Below, in pieces: positions 6,627 through 15,563 of a stretch of 64,000 bases of DNA (positions are counted from its first letter, which is position 1; every line of letters starts with the position of its first letter). A program made the translations under genes and the position numbers. This DNA comes from PALSA-612 sp035652235 (GTDB taxonomy: Bacteria > Actinomycetota > Thermoleophilia > Gaiellales > Gaiellaceae): assembly GCA_035652235.1 (NCBI GenBank), contig DASREE010000048.1, positions 1-64,000 on the forward strand, read 5' to 3'. A model generated the notes under the pieces. That model was not told the DNA's origin, did no database searches, and saw only the letters and a program-made list of their open reading frames with translations.

Positions 6627-8628
6627 CACGGTGGCTGATCGGGCCGCCGAACTGCGCGAGCTCCTGACTCGCGCCCTGATCGCCTACCACGTCGAGGACG
6701 AGCCGATCATGTCGGACGCCGACTACGACCGGCTCTTCGACGAGTTGGCCGCGCTCGAACGGGAGCACCCCGAGCTCGTCACGCCGGACTCGCCGACGCA
6801 CAGGGTGGGCGCACCGCCGGCCGAGCCCTTCCAGAAGACGCGACACCTCGAGCCGATGGGCTCGCTCGAGAAGGTGACGACCGCCGAGGCGCTGTTCAAG
6901 TGGGCCGAAGACGTGCAGCGACGCCTCGGCGGCGATGAGCCGGTCGCCTACGTGATCGAGCCGAAGATCGACGGGCTCGCCGTCAACCTCACGTACGAGA
7001 ACGGTGTCTTCGTCCGCGGCGCCACGCGCGGAGACGGCGTCCAGGGCGAGGATGTGACTGCGAACCTGCGCACGATCAAGGCGATCCCGCTGCGCATGCT
7101 CGGCGACGACCCGCCGGCCGTTCTCGAGGTGCGAGGCGAGGTGTACCTGCCGCTCTCGGGCTTCCGCGAGCTGAACGAGCGTCTCGCCGGCAGCAACCAG
7201 AAGCTCGCTCCGAATCCCCGCAACGCCGCCGCCGGGTCGCTCAGGCAGAAGAACCCGGCGATCACAGCCGAGCGTCCGCTGTCGATCTGGACGTACGGCA
7301 CGGGCTACGCCGACGGCGTGCGCTTCGAGAGCCAGCTCGAGATGCTCGAGTGGCTCCGCGACCGCGGCTTTCGCACGAACCCGTACGCCGAGCGGCTGGA
7401 GTCGATCGAGGAGGTGGCCGAGCGCTGCCGGGTGTGGGAGAAGCGACGGATCGAGCTCGACTACGAGATCGACGGCATCGTGATCAAGGTCGACTCGCTC
7501 GACCAGCAGCGGCGCCTGGGCGCGCTGCACTCCCGACCGCGCTGGGCACGCGCGTTCAAGTGGGCGCCGATGACCGCCGAGACGAGGTTGCTCAAGATCA
7601 TGATCCGCGTCGGCCGGACGGGCGCTCTCAACCCGTGGGCGCTGATGGAGCCGGTCGAGGTCGGCGGCGTCACCGTCACGCGCGCGACGCTGCACAACGA
7701 GGAGGACATCAACCGCAAGCAGATCCGCGAGGGAGACATCGTCGTCGTCCAGCGGGCAGGAGACGTGATCCCGCAGATCGTCGGCCCAGCCGGCGGAGTG
7801 CACCAGCCCGGCACGAAGGAGTTCCGGATGCCGAAGAACTGCCCGCTGTGCGGTGCCGAGGTCGTGAAGCCCGAGGGCGAGGCGATGCACCGCTGCCCGA
7901 ATCGGGCCTGTCCGTCACGCGGCCTGGAGACGCTCATCAGCTGGGTGCAGGGGCCGTCGGACATCGAGGGTGTCGGCGAACAGTCCATCCGCACGCTGTG
8001 GGACAAGGGGCTCGTCCGGTCGCTGCCCGACCTCTACCGACTGACGAAGGAGCAGCTGCTCGAGATCGACGGGTTCGGCGAGGTCTCGGCCGCGAACGCG
8101 ATCGCGGCGATCCAGGCCTCGAAGCAGGTGCCGTTCTCGCGCGTCCTGCTCGGCCTGAACATCCCGGGGGTCGGCTGGGTGCTCGCCCAGAACCTCGCGC
8201 GGCACTTCGGCGACGTCGATCGGCTGATGGCGGCGACCCAGGAGGAGGTCGCCGAGGTGGAGGGCTTCGGCCCGGAGCGCGCCGAGCTCGTGGTCGAGTG
8301 GTTCGCCGACGAGCAGAACCGCGCGCTCGTCCAGGAGCTGCGCGAGCTGGGGCTCCGGTTCGAGGCGGGCGAGGAGGAGCGCCCGATCGAAGGACGGTTG
8401 ACCGGGTCCACGTACGTGATCACGGGGACGCTCGAGAAGTACACGCGCGAGGAGGCGAAGGCGGCTCTGGAAGCGCTCGGGGCGAAGGTGGTCGACTCGG
8501 TCTCGAGCAAGACGACGGGCCTGATCGTCGGTGAGGAGCCCGGCCGGTCGAAGCTCGCGAAGGCGCAGCGGGCCGGCGTGCCGCTCCTCTCCGAGTCCGA
8601 CCTGGACGCCTTGGTCGGACGGGATTAA
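6613..8628 (+). CDS. ligA: NAD-dependent DNA ligase
   Basis: LigA seals nicks during replication and repair using NAD. The 671-residue product has the Ia domain with YDRLFDEL, the nucleotidyl-accepting lysine in EPKIDGLAV (K118), the OB fold, a four-cysteine zinc finger (CPLCGAE...CPNRACPSR), helix-hairpin-helix repeats (GVGEQS, IDGFGEV, GVGWV, EGFGPE) and a C-terminal BRCT domain from about residue 595. ATG 6613 was chosen over the longer frame because GAGGAG lies five bases upstream and the longer version would overlap the HAD gene by 86 bases. Confidence 0.96.
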   Translation: MASSSTVADRAAELRELLTRALIAYHVEDEPIMSDADYDRLFDELAALEREHPELVTPDSPTHRVGAPPAEPFQKTRHLEPMGSLEKVTTAEALFKWAEDVQRRLGGDEPVAYVIEPKIDGLAVNLTYENGVFVRGATRGDGVQGEDVTANLRTIKAIPLRMLGDDPPAVLEVRGEVYLPLSGFRELNERLAGSNQKLAPNPRNAAAGSLRQKNPAITAERPLSIWTYGTGYADGVRFESQLEMLEWLRDRGFRTNPYAERLESIEEVAERCRVWEKRRIELDYEIDGIVIKVDSLDQQRRLGALHSRPRWARAFKWAPMTAETRLLKIMIRVGRTGALNPWALMEPVEVGGVTVTRATLHNEEDINRKQIREGDIVVVQRAGDVIPQIVGPAGGVHQPGTKEFRMPKNCPLCGAEVVKPEGEAMHRCPNRACPSRGLETLISWVQGPSDIEGVGEQSIRTLWDKGLVRSLPDLYRLTKEQLLEIDGFGEVSAANAIAAIQASKQVPFSRVLLGLNIPGVGWVLAQNLARHFGDVDRLMAATQEEVAEVEGFGPERAELVVEWFADEQNRALVQELRELGLRFEAGEEERPIEGRLTGSTYVITGTLEKYTREEAKAALEALGAKVVDSVSSKTTGLIVGEEPGRSKLAKAQRAGVPLLSESDLDALVGRD

Positions 8629-8761
8629 CCCTCGCCGTGCTCGCTCGCGTGCGGCGGCGCGGTCCCGTCCCGATCCCCCACCCACCCACGGGGACATGGA
8701 TGGTAGCGGTCGATCGGCGACGCGGGTGAGGACGCGGCGTGCCGGAACCGTGTCGTTGCGC

Positions 8762-9967
8762 TCAGGACTGGGCGAGGAGCTGCACGAAGCGGTCCTGCGC
8801 CTCGCGCGCCGTCCAGAACGGGACCGGCGTCCCGTTCTCGATCACGGAGAAGGCGTACCGGCCACGGACGAAGCCGGAGAGCACGCAGGCGAGGTCGGTC
8901 GTCCCCGTCTTGCCGATCACCTTGCCGAGCGTGAGCGGGCTCGTGAGCCTGTGGGCGAGCGTCCCCGTCCTGCCGGCGACCGCGAGCGCGTCGACGAGAT
9001 ACGGGCGCAGGTGCGGCGCGTGCCAGACGCGCGCGAGGATGTCCACGATCGCCTGCGGCGTGAGCCGGTCGAGCGAAGACAGGCCGGAGCCGTCGACGAT
9101 GCGGACTCCGGCGAGCGGAATCCCGGCCTCGCCGAGCACGCGGCGGACGACGGCGGCGCCGGCGGCGCTCGTGCCGCCGGCGCCGGCGACCGCGCCGAGC
9201 TCCTTGAGGAGCAGCTCCGCCGTGAAGTTGTCGCTGTCCGCGTCGACGGCGTGGAGGATCTCGCCGAGCGGCTTCGACTCGGTGGACGCCAGCAGCCTTC
9301 CGCCGCCCGCGCCGACGCTCGCCGGTCCGGCGACGTCGACGCCGACCTCTCGGAGCTCGCGTCGGAAGCGCTTCGCCGCCGCGTACGCCGGTAGCCGGGC
9401 GATGCGCCCGCGCGTGACGGCGCGGTCGACGACGAGCGCGGAGAGCGGCGGCGACTCGACCATGGAGAAGGAGGGCTTCCAGCCCGGGGCCGTGCGCCGC
9501 CGGTCGAAGAAGGACTCGTCGCCGACGACGCCCCCGGTGACCCGCCTCAGGCCGAGGCGGGCGAGCTGGCGTGCGAGCTGCGCGAGGCGGGCGGACGACA
9601 GGGTCGGATCGCCGTAGCCCTTGAGGACGAGGCTGCCGGTCCACGTGCCGTCCGCGGCGAGCGATCCCTGTCCGCGCACCTCGGTCGGGAAGCGAAACGA
9701 CGGACCGAGCACGACGAGCGCGGCGTAGGTGACCGGCAGCTTCTCGTTCGACGCCGGCACGAACGGCACGGTCGCGTTGTGCGCGTAGACGACGCGCCCG
9801 CTGGCGAGGTCGAGCGCGACGGCGCCCGTCCGTCCAGGGCCGATGCCGGGAGCGGCGAGCGCCGCGCTCAGCTTCGCGCGGAGCTCGGGCGATCCGATTC
9901 CGGCTGCCGCCGACGCGGCCGCGAGCGCGGCCGCGAGCGCGAGGGCGGCGGCGACTCGGGCGATCAT
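8762..9967 (-). CDS. dacB: D-alanyl-D-alanine carboxypeptidase/endopeptidase, PBP4 family (peptidase S13)
   Basis: This 401-residue exported penicillin-binding protein trims or cleaves peptidoglycan peptides. An Ala-rich signal peptide is followed by the three active-site motifs: SxxK as ASNEK (S73, K76), SxN as DADSDNF, and KTG as GKTGTTD. The long insert between the first two motifs is typical of S13. The ATG overlaps the stop of the upstream coiled-coil/3D gene as ATGA, so both are one operon. It converges with ligA across about 130 bases of unremarkable sequence. Confidence 0.92.
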   Translation of the reverse strand: MIARVAAALALAAALAAASAAAGIGSPELRAKLSAALAAPGIGPGRTGAVALDLASGRVVYAHNATVPFVPASNEKLPVTYAALVVLGPSFRFPTEVRGQGSLAADGTWTGSLVLKGYGDPTLSSARLAQLARQLARLGLRRVTGGVVGDESFFDRRRTAPGWKPSFSMVESPPLSALVVDRAVTRGRIARLPAYAAAKRFRRELREVGVDVAGPASVGAGGGRLLASTESKPLGEILHAVDADSDNFTAELLLKELGAVAGAGGTSAAGAAVVRRVLGEAGIPLAGVRIVDGSGLSSLDRLTPQAIVDILARVWHAPHLRPYLVDALAVAGRTGTLAHRLTSPLTLGKVIGKTGTTDLACVLSGFVRGRYAFSVIENGTPVPFWTAREAQDRFVQLLAQS

Positions 9968-11016
9968 CGCAGGGTGATCGTGACCGTGCGTGCTCCCCAC
10001 GCCTGCGCCTGCGCGAGCGTCGCGAACCAGAGGTCGATGCGCAGGCCCTTGATCGCCGTGCCCGTGTCCGCGGCGATCGCGGGCCCGTATCCGGGGACGT
10101 ACATCCTCGTGCCGAGGGGGATCACCGTCGGGTCGACGGCCACCACCCCCGGGCCGACGGGAAGGCCGCTGGCGGTGGAGCCGGGAAGCGAGTAGGCGGT
10201 GGCGATCACCGTCAGGCGCACCGACGAGCCGGCCGCCGGCGCCGCTTGCGGCCGGCCGTCCGACGAGGTGAACGAGGCGAGGCTCTTCACCGCCTCCGCC
10301 TGCACGGTCGCGACGGTTGCCACGGCCTCGGCCCGCCGGGCGCGGGCGTCGAGCGCGGCGATCCGGGCGCGTTCGAGATGCTGGCGTGTGCGCAGGCGCT
10401 CGAGGTACGCTGAGCGCTCCGACCGCGCAGCCGCCACCTCGGCCGCCGTCGCCGCCGCCGCCTGGCGCAGGCGCCGGAGCTGCGCGCTCCGCCGGCGAAG
10501 CGAGGCGAGGACACGAACGAGGCCCGTCTGCGCACCTCTCGCGTCGGCCGCGAGGGCGGCGTTCGACCGGGCCGACCGGCGCAGGTCGTCGAGACCTGAG
10601 ACGATGTCGTCGAGGGACGCGGCGCCGAGCACGACGGCGAGCGCGTCCGGGCTCTGCTGCTCGTAGAGCGCCCGCACCGCGGCGCCGAGCCGGGTCTGCG
10701 CGACCGCCGCCGTGTGCCTGGCGGCGGCCAGCTCGCGAGCGGCCGCGGCGCGCGCCCGCTCGTTCGCGGCCAGGCGGGCGTCCGCCTCCGCGAGCGCTGC
10801 ACGGGCCCGGTCGAGCCGGCTGTCGAGCGCGTACAGCTGCAGCACCGCCGCGCGCTCCTCGGCGGAGAGCGCGGCGCTCGTCGCGCGGAGCGCGTGCATG
10901 CGGCCGGCGAGGGCTGCGTGGCGCCGATCCGCGCCGCCGGTCGCCGGAAAGAGCATGGCGGCGAGGGCGCAGAGGACGGGGGCGGCGCGCCCGACGATCC
11001 GTGCCGGCGCTCGCAA
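9964..11016 (-). CDS. Secreted coiled-coil protein with C-terminal 3D domain
   Basis: The 350-residue product has an N-terminal signal or anchor segment, a long Ala/Arg/Leu coiled coil (about 30-240) and a C-terminal 3D domain (about 260-350). The 3D domain shows VIATAYSLPGS, AVDPTVIPLGTRMYVPGYG and AADTGTAIKGLRIDLWF; the three aspartates name the family, found in MltA-type lytic transglycosylases and YocH/YabE proteins. The coiled coil contains LGAASLDDIVSGLDDLRR, closely matched in the divergent NlpC/P60 gene. It probably cleaves glycan strands outside the membrane. dacB follows with a four-base overlap. Confidence 0.85.
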   Translation of the reverse strand: MRAPARIVGRAAPVLCALAAMLFPATGGADRRHAALAGRMHALRATSAALSAEERAAVLQLYALDSRLDRARAALAEADARLAANERARAAAARELAAARHTAAVAQTRLGAAVRALYEQQSPDALAVVLGAASLDDIVSGLDDLRRSARSNAALAADARGAQTGLVRVLASLRRRSAQLRRLRQAAAATAAEVAAARSERSAYLERLRTRQHLERARIAALDARARRAEAVATVATVQAEAVKSLASFTSSDGRPQAAPAAGSSVRLTVIATAYSLPGSTASGLPVGPGVVAVDPTVIPLGTRMYVPGYGPAIAADTGTAIKGLRIDLWFATLAQAQAWGARTVTITLR

Positions 11017-11109
11017 GGCCGCAAGACGCTAGCACAGGATCTGCCTCCGCGACGTCGAAGAAAACAATCTTTGCAGCACTTTTGTCACCCGCTCCCGGTA
11101 CGCGGACGG

Positions 11110-11138
11110 TTGCAGCCCGCCGACCGGCCTGCTAGGGT
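11110..11138 (+). promoter_or_regulatory. Promoter of the NlpC/P60 gene
   Basis: TTGCAG (11110-11115), a 17-base spacer and TAGGGT (11133-11138) form a good vegetative-type promoter. The start codon GTG comes nine bases after the -10, so transcript and coding sequence should begin almost together. The 131-base region also separates this gene from the divergent 3D-domain gene. Confidence 0.55.
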
Positions 11139-11147
11139 CTCCCGCCA

Positions 11148-12350
11148 GTGACGTACCGGCCCCTCCCGGTGCGCCCCCGTCTACGCGGAGCACGCGGCCT
11201 TCGCCGAGCCTTCCGCGGCAGGTGGGTGCCAACAGCACTCCTGGCGACGCTCGCGACGCTCGTCGCGGCCGTGCCGGCGCTCGCCGACCCTCGCATCGCG
11301 GCGAAGAAGGCCGAGGCACAGCAGGTGATGGCGCAGATCCAGGAGCTCGACTCCCGGCTCGAGAAGGCGGTCGAGGCCTACGACGCGGCCACGGTGAAGC
11401 TCGACCGCATCCGAGGCCAGCTCGCCGAGAACCGGTACGAGATGCGAGTCGCCAAGCAGAACCTGAAGTCGTCCGAGACCCGGCTCGCCGCCCGGCTCCG
11501 CGACCTGTACGTCTCCGGCGAAGGCGACTCGACGATCGCGGTCATCCTGGGGGCGGCCAGCCTCGACGACGTCATCAACCGCCTGGACACGGCGAGCCGC
11601 GTGTCGAGCGAGGACACGCAGGTTGTGCGGGAGGTGAAGCGGTTCCGGTCCGAGGTGGCCAGACGCGGTGCCTTCCTCCGCCACGCGCACCAGGTGCAGA
11701 AGCAGGTCGTGGCCGAGCGCGCGGCGGCGAAGCGGCAGGTCGAGCAGGGGCTCGCCGAGCGGCAGCGGCTGCTCTCGTCGATCAGGGGTGAGATCCAGAA
11801 GCTGCAGCAGGAGGAGGCCGTGCAGCAGGCGCTGCTCGCGGCCAGGGCACGGGCGCGGCTGATCCAGCTCCAGCGCGAGCAGCAGGCGCGGCTGCGTACG
11901 ACCGTCGTCGGCGTGACCGCGCAGGTGCCGGCGAGCACGACCGACCCGACGAGCACGACCGACCCGGCGAGTGTCGCGACCGTCGCGCCGCCGTCGCGCT
12001 ACGGCGGCGTCGTCGGCGTGGCGATGGCCCAGCTCGGCAAGCCGTACGTCTGGGGCACGGCCGGCCCGGACACGTTCGACTGCTCGGGGCTCGTCGTCTA
12101 CGCCTACGCGGCGATGGGCGTGTCGCTTCCGCACTCGACGTACTCGCTCTGGAACGACGGCGTATACGTGCCACAGGACCAGCTGCAGCCGGGCGACCTC
12201 GTCTTCTTCGACGGGCTCGGCCACGTCGGCATCTACATCGGCGGCGGCCAGTTCATCCACGCGCCGCACACCGGCGACGTCGTCAAGATCTCCAGCCTGA
12301 GCGACAGCTGGTACGCGGCCACGTACGTGGGGGCGCGCCGGATCCTCTAG
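11148..12350 (+). CDS. NlpC/P60 peptidoglycan endopeptidase with N-terminal coiled coil (RipA/PcsB-like)
   Basis: This 400-residue exported cell-wall hydrolase probably cleaves D-gamma-Glu-mDAP bonds. A basic N-terminus and signal peptide end near VPALA; a coiled coil runs to about 250, then a Thr/Ser/Pro linker, then the NlpC/P60 domain (about 280-400). The catalytic Cys is in TFDCSGLVVYAY, with His in GLGHVGIYIG and a third polar position in FIHAPHTGD. The coiled coil contains LGAASLDDVINRLD, shared with the divergent 3D protein. The stop overlaps the convergent acyl-CoA synthetase stop through a shared CTAG. Confidence 0.92.
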   Translation: MTYRPLPVRPRLRGARGLRRAFRGRWVPTALLATLATLVAAVPALADPRIAAKKAEAQQVMAQIQELDSRLEKAVEAYDAATVKLDRIRGQLAENRYEMRVAKQNLKSSETRLAARLRDLYVSGEGDSTIAVILGAASLDDVINRLDTASRVSSEDTQVVREVKRFRSEVARRGAFLRHAHQVQKQVVAERAAAKRQVEQGLAERQRLLSSIRGEIQKLQQEEAVQQALLAARARARLIQLQREQQARLRTTVVGVTAQVPASTTDPTSTTDPASVATVAPPSRYGGVVGVAMAQLGKPYVWGTAGPDTFDCSGLVVYAYAAMGVSLPHSTYSLWNDGVYVPQDQLQPGDLVFFDGLGHVGIYIGGGQFIHAPHTGDVVKISSLSDSWYAATYVGARRIL

Positions 12351-14188
12351 CCGGCCGGCATCCCTTCCCGGCGCGGGGCAGGCTCCGCGTAGAGAGCGTC
12401 GATCTCGGCTGCGAAGTGTGCCTCGCACACGCGGCGCCGGAGCTTCAGCGTGGGCGTCACCTCCTCCGCGTCGGGGGAGAACTCGCGCGTCAGGATCGCG
12501 AAGCGCCTGATCTGCTCGAACGGGGAGCGGTGGCGGTTCACGTCGTCGACCGCCTCCTGCACGAGCGCGACCACGCCGGGATGCGTCGCGAGCGTGCCGG
12601 CGTCGCCGGCGATCCCGTGGCGCTCGGCCCATGCGCGGATCCCGTCGGCGTCGAGCGTGACGAGCGCCGCCACGTACGGACGCCGGTCGCCGACGACGAG
12701 CGCCTGCGAGACGAAGCGCGACGTCTTCAGCTCGTTCTCGAGGGCCTGCGGCGCCACCTTCTTGCCGCCCGCCGTGACGATGATCTCCTTCTTGCGGTCG
12801 GTGATGCGGATGAAGCCGTCGCCGTCGATCTCGCCCACGTCTCCGGTGCGCAGCCAGCCGTCGCCCGTCAGCACCTCGCGCGTCGCCTCCTCGTCTCGGT
12901 AGTAGCCGGCGAAGACGGTGGCGCTGCGGACGAGGAGCTCGCCGTCGGCCGCGGTCGCGACCTCGAAGCGCGGGAGCGGCAGCCCCACGGTGCCGAACCG
13001 GAAGCGGTCCGGGCGGTTGACGGAGACGGCCGTCGTGCACTCCGTCTCGCCGTAGCCCTCGAGGATGAGGAGGCCGAGCGCGTGGAAGAACTCGGCGATC
13101 TCGGGCGCGAGCGGCGCCCCGCCGGAGACTGCGAGCCGCAGGCGCCCGCCGAGGCGCTCGCGGAGCTTCGAGTAGACGAGACGGTCGGCCAGGCGGTGCT
13201 GGAGGGCGAGGAAGGGGGGCAGGCTCCGTCCCTCCTGCCTCAGCCGGCTCGCGCGCCGGCCCACGCGGAGCGCCCACCCGGCCAGGGCGCGCCGCGGCCG
13301 CGGCTGGGCGGCGAAGGCCGCCAGCGTCGCGGCGTGCATCTTCTCGAACAGCCGCGGCACGCTGGGCAGGATCGTCGGCCGCACCTGGACGAGCGCCTCG
13401 CCGGTGCGCTGCGGGTCGGGGCAGAACGCGATCGTGAACCCGACCCGGGTGCCGGCGAGGTGCATGAGCCGCCCGAAGCTGTGCGCGAGCGGCAGGGAGA
13501 GGAGCAGCACGTCCTCGGGACCGACGAGGCCCTCCACCTCGGTGACGGCGACGGCCATCTCGTAGTAGTTGCGATGCCGGATCATGCACGCCTTCGGCGG
13601 TCCGGTCGCCCCCGAGGTGTAGACGTAGGTGTACAGGTCGTCCTCCCCGATCGCGCCGGCGGCCGCGGCGAGAACGTCCGGGTTGTCGGCGGCGAAGCTG
13701 CGCCCGCGCTCGGCGAGGTCGTCGAGGTCGGCGAAGGTGAGCACGTGCTCGAGGCGGGGAAGCTCGGCGCGGGCCCGTCCGGCCTTCTCCCGCTGGGCAG
13801 CGTCCTCGGCGAGCAGGCCGACGGCGTCGGCGTGCCCGAGCGCGTAGACGCAGTCGCGGGCCGAGCTGGTCGCGTAGATCGGCACGCTGATCGCGCCGAC
13901 GAGCGCGAGCGCGTAGTCGAAGAGCACCCATTCGAGCCGCGTCGAGCCGAGGAGCGCGAACGCGTCCCCGCGGGCGACCCCGAGCGCAAGCAGGCCGTTG
14001 GCGAGCTCCCGCACGCGCCGTCCGGCCTCGGCCCATGAGACGCTCCGCCACGCGCCGCCCTCCTCGACGAGATAGGCGGGCCGCTCGCGCCCGGCCGCGA
14101 CGGCGTCGAGCCAGAGCGCGCCGATCGTGCGGGGCCGGGCCGGGATCTCCGGCGTCACGACAGCCTCCCGCGGCGCTCCGTCCACCAC
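12347..14188 (-). CDS. Long-chain acyl-CoA synthetase (AMP-dependent, FadD15-like)
   Basis: This 613-residue enzyme activates fatty acids through an acyl-AMP intermediate. The AMP-binding motif is YTSGATGPPKACMI, slightly divergent from the common YTSGTTGxPKGV. The adenylation core has LEGYGETECTT, and the hinge/C-terminal domain has DGWLRTGDVGEID, ITDRKKEIIVTAGGKKVAP and a lysine in TPTLKLRRR that fits the catalytic A10 position. Two adjacent GTG codons (14188 and 14185) could start it; TAAGCT at 14199-14204 is a plausible -10. Confidence 0.9.
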   Translation of the reverse strand: MVDGAPREAVVTPEIPARPRTIGALWLDAVAAGRERPAYLVEEGGAWRSVSWAEAGRRVRELANGLLALGVARGDAFALLGSTRLEWVLFDYALALVGAISVPIYATSSARDCVYALGHADAVGLLAEDAAQREKAGRARAELPRLEHVLTFADLDDLAERGRSFAADNPDVLAAAAGAIGEDDLYTYVYTSGATGPPKACMIRHRNYYEMAVAVTEVEGLVGPEDVLLLSLPLAHSFGRLMHLAGTRVGFTIAFCPDPQRTGEALVQVRPTILPSVPRLFEKMHAATLAAFAAQPRPRRALAGWALRVGRRASRLRQEGRSLPPFLALQHRLADRLVYSKLRERLGGRLRLAVSGGAPLAPEIAEFFHALGLLILEGYGETECTTAVSVNRPDRFRFGTVGLPLPRFEVATAADGELLVRSATVFAGYYRDEEATREVLTGDGWLRTGDVGEIDGDGFIRITDRKKEIIVTAGGKKVAPQALENELKTSRFVSQALVVGDRRPYVAALVTLDADGIRAWAERHGIAGDAGTLATHPGVVALVQEAVDDVNRHRSPFEQIRRFAILTREFSPDAEEVTPTLKLRRRVCEAHFAAEIDALYAEPAPRREGMPAG

Positions 14189-14250
14189 CTGTGCGGCGAG
14201 CTTAGTGTCCGCGCAGGGGAAGCGCTACGCGGCGGCGAAGACAGCGCCCG

Positions 14251-14256
14251 TAGAAT
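14251..14256 (+). promoter_or_regulatory. -10 element of the ku gene
   Basis: TAGAAT lies 13 bases before the ku ATG. The predicted leader is only about six bases long and contains no clear Shine-Dalgarno sequence. No convincing -35 was seen at 16-18 bases upstream. Confidence 0.35.
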
Positions 14257-14269
14257 CACGGGGGTCGCG

Positions 14270-15142
14270 ATGCGGACGACATGGAACGGAGCGATCAGCT
14301 TCGGGCTGGTCAACATCCCGGTCGGCCTGGCGCCGGCGACGAAGCCTGCCGCGCGCCAGTCGGACGTCTCCTTCCGTCTGCTGCACCGCGAGTGCGGAAC
14401 GCCGATCAAGCAGAAGCGGTGGTGCCCGCTCCACGACCGTGAGGTCGGCCCCGACGAGATCGTCAAGGGCTGGGAGGTGTCGAAGGGCGAGTTCGTTCTC
14501 GTGGAGGACGAGGACCTCGAGGCGATCGAGCGCGACTCGACGTCGCGGGTGATCGAGATCACCGGCTTCGTGCCCGTTGGCGCCGTGGACGCGATCTACT
14601 TCGACCGCACGTACTTCCTCGTACCGGCCGCGACCGCGGCGGCGCGGCGGCCCTACGCCCTCCTGCGGCGCGCCATGGCCGAGTTGGGGATGGCCGCGCT
14701 CGGCCGGTTCGTGCTGGCAGGGAAGGAGAAGCTGTGCCTCATCCGTGCGCGTGGCGAGGCGCTCGCGCTCGAGACGATGTACCTCGCCGAGGACGTGTAC
14801 TCGCAGGCGGAGATCGACGAGGCGGTCGCCGACGCGGGAGCGAAGGACGCCGAGGTCGAGCTGGCGCGGCAGATCATCGACAGCATGGTCACCGACTTCC
14901 GGCCGGCGGAGCAGCTGGTCAGCGAGTACCGCCAGGATCTGCGCGAGCTGCTGCAGGCGAAGCGGCAGGGCCGGGAAGTGTCACGGCCGGAGCCGGTCGA
15001 GGAGGCCCCCGTCGTCGACCTGATGGAGGCGCTCCGGCGAAGCGTCGCACAGGCGAAGAAGCGAACGAAGCCCAAGCCCGCCGCTCGCGCCGCCGGGCAG
15101 AGGAAGCCGGCTGCGGCGCGGACGCGCGCGAAGTCGGCCTGA
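14270..15142 (+). CDS. ku: Ku homodimeric DNA end-binding protein (NHEJ)
   Basis: Bacterial Ku threads onto double-strand break ends and recruits LigD. The 290-residue product begins MRTTWNGAISFGLVNIPV, the family signature, has the beta-barrel core with LLHRECGTPIKQKRWCP and ends with a Lys/Ala-rich tail from about 250 that may bind DNA. The SRPEPVEEAPVVDLMEAL segment is the usual C-terminal minimal region. No ligD or primase/nuclease partner is adjacent, so the rest of the pathway must lie elsewhere if it exists. Confidence 0.95.
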   Translation: MRTTWNGAISFGLVNIPVGLAPATKPAARQSDVSFRLLHRECGTPIKQKRWCPLHDREVGPDEIVKGWEVSKGEFVLVEDEDLEAIERDSTSRVIEITGFVPVGAVDAIYFDRTYFLVPAATAAARRPYALLRRAMAELGMAALGRFVLAGKEKLCLIRARGEALALETMYLAEDVYSQAEIDEAVADAGAKDAEVELARQIIDSMVTDFRPAEQLVSEYRQDLRELLQAKRQGREVSRPEPVEEAPVVDLMEALRRSVAQAKKRTKPKPAARAAGQRKPAAARTRAKSA

Positions 15143-15190
15143 GCCGGCCCCGGGCGGGGCTGCGGGCGCTGTGCGCCCTCCGTACGCAGA

Positions 15191-15364
15191 TCAGGCGGAC
15201 TCGGCGGCAGCCGCCCTGACCGCCTTGAGCTGTGCCTGGAAGAGCGTCTTGTCGATCTTGCCGTGGTAGATGGGCACGCCCTCCTCCACGCACAGCCGGA
15301 TCACGTCGTCCCGGTCGAGGCCGAGCTCCTTGGACAGCTCCTCAGGCGTCAGGTGATTGGCCAT
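15191..15364 (-). CDS. Small putative helix-turn-helix protein, 57 residues
   Basis: The product starts MANHLTPEELSKELGLDRDD and continues VIRLCVEEGVPIYHGKIDK, which reads as two or three short helices of the kind seen in excisionase-like or IF2N-like DNA/RNA-binding domains. I do not recognise a named family. AAGGAGGGAG precedes the ATG at good spacing, supporting expression. A terminator-like hairpin with a T5 run sits about 20 bases upstream of the start on the same strand. The gene converges on ku across less than 50 bases. Confidence 0.65.
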   Translation of the reverse strand: MANHLTPEELSKELGLDRDDVIRLCVEEGVPIYHGKIDKTLFQAQLKAVRAAAAESA

Positions 15365-15383
15365 CGCTCCCTCCTTGCCCACG

Positions 15384-15414
15384 AAAAAGCCCGCCGGCGA
15401 GTGCGCTCGGACGG
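15384..15414 (-). terminator. Intrinsic terminator or attenuator upstream of the small HTH gene
   Basis: On the minus strand, GCCCG opens an imperfect GC stem of roughly ten pairs that closes with CGGGC (15389-15393 on plus) and is followed directly by TTTTT (15384-15388). It could end NIF3 transcription, which stops about 150 bases upstream, or attenuate the small gene. A perfect -35-like TTGACA lies on this strand at 15451-15456, but I found no good -10 at 16-18 bases. Confidence 0.5.
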
Positions 15415-15563
15415 GCTCCGGTCGAGGCTGACGTTTGTCGCGACCGCGGGTGTCAACGGGCCCGCGTCCCGAGACGATCCATTTGGGGAAGAGCATAGTC
15501 CCGCCGACGGGCGCCGTGCAAGCGCGCGCCCGAGCGCCAGCCGGCGCGGCGGGCGCGGGCCGA

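Noticed and set aside
11181..14051. A 956-codon minus-strand frame over the NlpC and acyl-CoA synthetase genes
   Set aside because: It is antisense to NlpC/P60 and out of frame with the synthetase; no motifs.
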